64,000 nt of DNA from contig MU128986.1 of the NCBI GenBank assembly GCA_014904985.1, forward strand, positions 81,875 through 145,874, written 5' to 3'. Under the pieces are notes generated by a model. It did no database searches. It saw nothing but the letters and a program-made list of their open reading frames with translations, and was not told where the DNA came from. This document shows, in pieces, positions 57,635-64,000 of this stretch (within the stretch, counting starts at the first letter, position 1; every line of letters begins with the position of its first letter). Source of the DNA: Hydnum rufescens UP504 (lineage: Eukaryota; Basidiomycota; Agaricomycetes; Cantharellales; Hydnaceae). A program made the position numbers and the translations under genes.

Positions 57635-60142
57635 AAAATTTCAGCCAAATTCATGCATAGGTTATGGAGATATGAAGGAAACAAGTCTGGACATTAAAAA
57701 TTCATTTCCTCCCCAAGAAAAATAGCTGGGGACTTGAAAATTTGCACAGAGCATAAGGACACAATGTACTAATTATGTGCAAAACATCAGCCCAATCTAC
57801 CTACTTTAAGGGAGTGAACTGGACAATAGGTACCAGAAGCACTGGAAATTGCCAAAATGTAAGGAGTGCAAGGATCACTCTGAAATTTGCATGTGATTAG
57901 ATACTGTCTAGGCAAAGACCATATCAAAATTTCAGCCAGATCCACTCAGAAGGTACAGAGATATGAGGGAAACAAGTTTAAACATTGAAAATCAATTTAC
58001 TCCCCCCACAGACAAGGTATGGACTTGAAATTATACATGGGTCATGATCATATAATTAACTAGCCATGTGCCAAATATCAGCATATTCTGTTTACTTCTA
58101 GACATTCAACTCCCTTTTCAGGCAAAAAGAGAACAACAAGCTACTATGAATGTTAAACACTTTAAATTACACCCAAAATAGGTGGAATAGGCTTATAATA
58201 TTATAGCCCTGACTGTATCCAAAAATGGAATCAATTGGATGTGTGGAAGTAGCTTAAATTGAGGGGGAGGGGGAGGAAGATCAAAAGTGAATTACATAAG
58301 ATGTAGAGCAGGGGTGGCTCTGATATTACACCACTGAGTTAATACATATATGGGGAGTGTACATGCCAGATATCACCCCAACTGGACTCCATTTAGGCAG
58401 TGTTCCACAGGCCTCCCCCCTAAACAACAATTTCCTCCCCAGAGCCTTCTATCCATGTAATTCCCCTGAAAATGCACACTTGGGTCATCCAAACACATCT
58501 ATAGCATTCCTCAAAATTTCAGATTTATAACTCCAGTGTTAGAGTCTCCATAATATTTTCAAGTTTCACTGAGATACACCCTCCAGTTGGGACACTTCCA
58601 GGGCTCCAATCACTTTGAATTTTGTAGGTCACACCTGCTCATCATTTGAGGCTCAGCCCCAAATTTTCAGCCCATTCTGAGCACTTTTGACATGTGTCAC
58701 ATGACCAAGATCTTCCCCTCCCCCTGCTTCACTCAGTCATCCAATTTGTGTGGACTTTGTTTCCATCTGTAGTAGTAGTGTGTGACAGTGCATGATTCAA
58801 ATTTCAGGAGATTCCATGCAATATTGATTGAGTTATTCAAGAAACATTCTAGATCAATTCAATTTGGGGTCAGAACAGCAGTATTTCCACTAAATACCGC
58901 TGTTCTGACCCCAAATTGAATTGATCTAGAATGTTTCTTGAATAACTCAATCAATATTGCATGGAATCTCCTGAAATTTGAATCATGCACTGTCACACAC
59001 TACTACTACAGATGGAAACAAAGTCCACACAAATTGGATGACTGAGTGAAGCAGGGGGAGGGGAAGATCTTGGTCATGTGACACATGTCAAAAGTGCTCA
59101 GAATGGGCTGAAAATTTGGGGCTGAGCCTCAAATGATGAGCAGGTGTGACCTACAAAATTCAAAGTGATTGGAGCCCTGGAAGTGTCCCAACTGGAGGGT
59201 GTATCTCAGTGAAACTTGAAAATATTATGGAGACTCTAACACTGGAGTTATAAATCTGAAATTTTGAGGAATGCTATAGATGTGTTTGGATGACCCAAGT
59301 GTGCATTTTCAGGGGAATTACATGGATAGAAGGCTCTGGGAGGAAATTGTTGTTTAGGGGGGAGGCCTGTGGAACACTGCCTAAATGGAGTCCAGTTGGG
59401 GTGATATCTGGCATGTACACTCCCCATATATGTATTAACTCAGTGGTGTAATATCAGAGCCACCCCTGCTCTACATCTTATGTAATTCACTTTTGATCTT
59501 CCTCCCCCTCCCCCTCAATTTAAGCTACTTCCACACATCCAATTGATTCCATTTTTGGATACAGTCAGGGCTATAATATTATAAGCCTATTCCACCTATT
59601 TTGGGTGTAATTTAAAGTGTTTAACATTCATAGTAGCTTGTTGTTCTCTTTTTGCCTGAAAAGGGAGTTGAATGTCTAGAAGTAAACAGAATATGCTGAT
59701 ATTTGGCACATGGCTAGTTAATTATATGATCATGACCCATGTATAATTTCAAGTCCATACCTTGTCTGTGGGGGGAGTAAATTGATTTTCAATGTTTAAA
59801 CTTGTTTCCCTCATATCTCTGTACCTTCTGAGTGGATCTGGCTGAAATTTTGATATGGTCTTTGCCTAGACAGTATCTAATCACATGCAAATTTCAGAGT
59901 GATCCTTGCACTCCTTACATTTTGGCAATTTCCAGTGCTTCTGGTACCTATTGTCCAGTTCACTCCCTTAAAGTAGGTAGATTGGGCTGATGTTTTGCAC
60001 ATAATTAGTACATTGTGTCCTTATGCTCTGTGCAAATTTTCAAGTCCCCAGCTATTTTTCTTGGGGAGGAAATGAATTTTTAATGTCCAGACTTGTTTCC
60101 TTCATATCTCCATAACCTATGCATGAATTTGGCTGAAATTTT
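57635..60142. repeat. 2.5-kb palindrome with about 1.24-kb arms
   Basis: Left arm 57635-58879 and right arm about 58899-60142 are inverted copies differing, as far as I can see, by one base in a C run (CCTCCCC near 58438 against CCTCCC in the other arm). The centre is a 19-nt spacer at 58880-58898. Outside the arms similarity falls off abruptly but weakly continues (GCCTAAATGC..AATTGGATGAA at 57533 and inverted near 60385-60420). No gene is inside; frames are short and full of stops. Confidence 0.95.
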
Positions 60143-60967
60143 TATATGATTTGCATTGAGGTAATCTCTAATCACATGCCAAATTTCAGAGTGATCCGCC
60201 CAGCGCTTATTTTCGGCAAGTTCCGGTGGTTCCGGTGATGTTTTTACTGCTCTCATTGTTTCAGGCACTAATCATTGGCCCTGGGCCTGATTTTTTCACT
60301 CTATTGGGGTCCCTAGAGGCCCATCCATCTATCCCAGGCACCTCCCCCTGGTCCTGGGCCCCCATTGGGCTGGATGCCTAAATGTTTTTTGGATGCACTT
60401 CATCCAATTTCCGCATTTAGGCATTTTTTAAAATAGGAAATACTGTATGATGTAATGGGATATTATCTAATGCACCCATCCCCATTGGGCTATCTGATTA
60501 CTGCATTTAGGCATTTTTATTATACAGTATATCTGGTGTATATATTAATTATTAATTTTGTTGACTGAGATTTTGCAGAGGGCCCATAAATGAGGCACTT
60601 GACATTCCTTGATGTCAAAATATTGTCAAATTGTAATTGCCAGTTGTCAAATTCAGCTTTTTGATCATCACTTGACATCAAACTTGATTTCAGCCATTTA
60701 GGCCTACCTAAGTCATCAACGTGTCCCTCCTTTTAAGGCCCCTCTATATGGCTGACCAGGCTGCCTTCAGAGTAGGGTCCAAGGCCATTTCTAGGCCTTA
60801 AACATGGCTGTGGGGCCCCTGGGGCCCCTACATCAAGAGTGGGGGCCCCTTGGCATATGGGCATGGATGATAATCATACATGAGGGGTCCCTAGGGGCCC
60901 CCATGGAAATGTATCTTATTAGACTAGATAAATGCAAGGCTAATGATATCTTATTAGACATGGATAA

Positions 60968-61597
60968 TTGGCTGACCAGCCTGCTAGTCACATACACAGC
61001 AAGCATGAACTACAGACTGAGGTCTGCCAATTGCGCTCTGATCTCATAGGGGCAAAGTGCCAGATTGAGGCCCTAGAGGACATGCAGGAGGTCAGTAATG
61101 GACACCTTGCACTGGCTTCCTTTCAGGTGGAGAGGTCACGCCACCAGCTTGCACACCAAGAGAAGAAACAAAAACCCTCGCACTGGATTAAACTTGCAGT
61201 CGAGGGAGAGGTGGTCACACACGAGGATTTCCTCAACTGTGTTGCAAGGGTGGAGGCGGGGAAATTGGAGAAGGATGCCCAGAAACAGGCTGCTAAGGAC
61301 TGTCACACACAAGGGAAAAGGATTGCTGCTGTAAAGGGAGCATCAGCAAATATTCAGGCCCAAGCTTGGGAAGTGGCAAAAAAGAGGAACGAAGCTGTGG
61401 AGTTGCAATGGAAGGAGGAAATCACTCACTGGCAGGCCAAGGGTGGTGTTCTGCCAAAGAAGCCAGATCCACTGAAGAGAAAGGACGTGTGGGCAGCATT
61501 AGAGGGCTCTGGGAATGTTCCAGAGGGGGAGAGCAAGCCAGATGCCATAGTGGATGATGAATCTTCATCAGAGAGTGATGGAGATGATCATTCCTAG
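60968..61597 (+). CDS. Coiled-coil ORF resembling the C-terminal part of a DDE transposase
   Basis: 209 codons. Heptad-like Gln/Glu/Lys/Ala-rich protein with LQTEVCQLRSDLIGAKCQIE, HWIKLAVEGEVVTHEDFLNC, AGKLEKDAQKQAAKDC and an acidic end DDESSSESDGDDHS. Basidiomycete pogo-type transposases often end in such helical, charged tails, so it may be the 3' end of a degraded element; the catalytic domain is not seen upstream. A free-standing function cannot be excluded. Confidence 0.4.
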   Translation: MADQPASHIHSKHELQTEVCQLRSDLIGAKCQIEALEDMQEVSNGHLALASFQVERSRHQLAHQEKKQKPSHWIKLAVEGEVVTHEDFLNCVARVEAGKLEKDAQKQAAKDCHTQGKRIAAVKGASANIQAQAWEVAKKRNEAVELQWKEEITHWQAKGGVLPKKPDPLKRKDVWAALEGSGNVPEGESKPDAIVDDESSSESDGDDHS

Positions 61598-62029
61598 GTT
61601 GTCCGATTGGTTGATGCAAGGACCAATACATCTGAAATACTACTGATCTCACCAAACTTTCAAATTCTCACCATCTTCGCCAATGAATCAGGCTGTATAT
61701 TGGGATACAGAATGTTAACTATCTATGGTACACATCCCGGATGATAGAGACCCCCCAAGATGGCTGAGGATGATGTTATTTGCAATCTATGACTTCTGAT
61801 GCAAGGAACAATGGATGACTGTACATAGTCTATACATAGACTATGTATAGTCAATATAAACTTTGCATGAGGTTTTATGTTCAACTTCAGTTCAAAGTAA
61901 CCTATTTCTCCACCAAGGAACCTGCTTACATAACTCTGGAACTTGCCAGAATTGATGACTCATTCTGGATTATGGTTAAAATCAGTGTTCAGCTCAGATA
62001 TTTCTTATGTCTGAAGGGGCTCATGATTT

Positions 62030-62200
62030 CAGGTTTGAACCTGGGTTAACCCTGAACCTGACCTGAACCTGAAAACATGGGGGCCCAAAACCTGAACTTG
62101 ACCAAAACCTGAAATCACCCATGAGGGCAAAACCTGAACCTGACCACAGGTCAGGTTCAGGTTTGAACTCAGGTTTCCAGGGTTTGTAACCTGACTTCAG
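62030..62200. repeat. Degenerate short tandem repeat of CCTGAA/AACCTG units
   Basis: Repeated CCTGAACCTGACC-like hexamer or longer units on the plus strand, then their inverse (CAGGTTCAGG) near 62145-62160, so the block can fold on itself. Not coding. Confidence 0.7.
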
Positions 62201-62739
62201 CAACCATAGTGGGGTACTATCTCATTAGTTAACTTTCATGGTAGGTAGCAATGTACAATTACCCCATCATGATGAAGAAAACATTTTCCATCCATACTAC
62301 TAGATGGGAGGGGGGATTTCTTAGGCCCTGATATTCTGGTGGATATCCCAATACTAGTTGAAACAAACAAGATGAATCACACTCTTTGGGGATATTTCCC
62401 AGAATGGGAAATTGTCAACTGAAGGATGAACTGTATGGGTTAAGTGTTACAAATATGTAGAACACTGGCATCATCTACTTCCCACCCAGTTCATGATGAC
62501 ATTGTGCCCACTCCATGCCACACTTCAGGTGCTGAAAATCAATCTCAGTACTGTTGGGATTCCCAATAATGCAGCAGTGAGGGTGGAACAGGTATGCATG
62601 GTAGGCTGCAGGGACCCAGAGAATAAGCTCATGACTGGGTCCCAAAATCCATCCATCATCAAGTTGAAAGGGGGATGGTGGGAGTGGGAATAGATGGACT
62701 GGGTATTGGAGGATGTGTTTGGACATCACCATGGGCAAT

Positions 62740-64000
62740 TGCAAACTTTTGAGAGTGTTGTCTTTAGAGCCAGAAGTGAGCTGTTTGCCATCAGATGAGA
62801 AAGCAATGGACAAGATGGAATCATGATACCTTCCATTGGCTGGCCAATGCTCACACCTGTCTCCACATTCCAGAGTCGGATGTTCAATTGTTCATTCAGA
62901 GCCAAGAAAGATTCTGCTTGCCCATTCAGGGAGAAAAAGCAATGGGATGATGGGAAAATGATTGCCTTTCTTGGGTGGCCAATGCTCCCCAACACTGTTC
63001 CCCACATTTCCAGAGGTCGGAATGGTCCTTTTCATTAAGAGGCAGGAAAGCAATCTGCTGCATCAGGGAGGGAAAGCATGGAAGTTTGAAGGATAATTGA
63101 TGCCTCATGGCTGGCATGTCACACCTTGTCTCCAAAACTTAATTCCCAGAGTTGGATGGTTTTCCCCATCATTAGAGGGCCAGAGCCCAATCTTGGCTTG
63201 CCCAATTTTCAAGGGGAATGAGAAAAAGGGCAATTTGGAGCTGGACAACATTGGGATTGGCCTTCTGGGGGGCCAATTGGCTAACTGCTCCCACATCCAG
63301 TTGGATGGTTTGTCATTGAGGAAGCCAAGGGAAATTCTGTTGCCATTTCAGGGGAGAACAAAATGAAGCTGATGGATCATGATGCCCTGTCCAATTGTGC
63401 AATGCTTCCCAACAACTGCTCACATTCCAAGAAACGGATGGTCTTGTAATCAGACAGAGCAATTTTTTTTCTGCTTTGCCAAATTCAGGAGGAAGGCAAT
63501 GGGCTTGATGGTATGTTTGGCTCTTTCATTGGTGGAATTGCTCAACACCTGTTTCCATATTCAGGAGGTCGGAGGTTCTTGTTTCATAAAGAGCCAGAAA
63601 GGGGAAAATTCTTGCTTTGCCCATCAGGGGAAAAAAAGCAATGGAAGCTTATGATTTTAATGATTGCCCCTTTCCAAAAGGTGGGCCAATCTTCCACACC
63701 GTCTCCAATTTTTTCCAGAGTTTGGAGGTCCATTTCATCAGAAAGCCAAGAGGCAATCTGTGCCATCAGGGAGAAAGCAATGGAATCCTGATGGAATAAT
63801 GATTGCCTCATTGGCTGGGCAAAATGTCACACCTGTCTCACATCCAAGGGTTGATGGGGTTTCTGTAATTCAAAGCAAGAAAGGCATCTGTTGCCATAGG
63901 GAGACCAATTGGGAGCTGAGAATTTAGCCTTTCATTTGCCGGCCCAATGCTCACCAACCTGTCTCCAACATTCCAGGTCGGGATGCTCCTTGTTCATCAA
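62740..64000 (-). pseudogene. WD40-repeat array, heavily broken by indels, runs off right edge
   Basis: On the minus strand fragments read IRLWNVETGVSIGQPMEG, SIAFSSDGKQLTSGSKDNTL and FSPDGQ. This is the WD40 style (LWDVETGxxIGxPxxGH, then AFSPDGxxIxSGS) found C-terminal in fungal NLR-like proteins. Repeat starts (the GGCCAATGCTCNNNNCCTGTCTCC block on the plus strand) recur at about 62838, 62970, 63105, 63270, 63390, 63520, 63677, 63810 and 63940, a spacing of roughly 125-160 bp. Nearly every repeat is in a different frame from its neighbour because of one- or two-base losses. It is a pseudogene or poor consensus at a contig end. Confidence 0.7.

Noticed and set aside
62021..62203. 60-codon minus frame rich in Lys/Pro/Phe
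   Set aside because: It is a translation of the CCTGAA-type simple repeat.

Overview
The window is nuclear DNA of a filamentous basidiomycete. Genes are dense and multi-exonic, with introns of about 41-116 nt. The gene set (beta-adaptin, Dim1, eIF2D, APC permease, GEN1/Yen1, PPT1, PDR-type ABC transporter, F-box family) fits an Agaricomycete. The F-box and WD40 content suggests a Rhizoctonia/Ceratobasidium-like fungus, but that is inference. No bacterial-style features were seen.

Layout. 1-2617: 5' part of a beta-adaptin gene (minus), divergent from a complete DIM1 gene (plus). Their shared promoter is almost wholly a 482-bp Mutator-type MITE. 2824-4903: complete eIF2D (minus). 4904-6867: no recognisable gene. 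6868-9772: complete 20-exon amino-acid permease with 6- and 7-nt microexons. 10810-13876: GEN1/Yen1 Holliday-junction resolvase (minus) with four one-base deletions. 13430-39342: a tandem array of six units, each joining a GEN1 5' fragment, an F-box gene and a 5' piece of an unrecognised gene called HYP here. Only F-box copy 5 is intact and only the last HYP copy is full length. One unit carries a 3.8-kb insertion with inverted ends that holds a complete secreted FAD-oxidase (BBE family) gene. 39710-41116: palmitoyl-protein thioesterase (minus), next to a Tc1/mariner transposase remnant. 42298-42717: possible small membrane protein. 43744-44444: complete four-exon membrane protein (minus). 46857-52788: full-length PDR/ABCG transporter with five one-base insertions.

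From about 53.26 kb the character changes. There is a copia gag remnant, then minus-strand exon-intron modules whose introns carry the same perfect hairpin. A 314-nt assembly gap follows, then a nearly perfect 2.5-kb palindrome, a coiled-coil ORF resembling a transposase tail, and a WD40 array so full of indels that it cannot be read as one gene.

Housekeeping genes at the left are conserved and clean. The middle is a birth-and-death array generated by unequal exchange. The right end is repeat-rich and partly doubtful assembly. Exon coordinates below were deduced by hand from splice consensus, reading phase and family conservation. Where a total is given, it divides by three.
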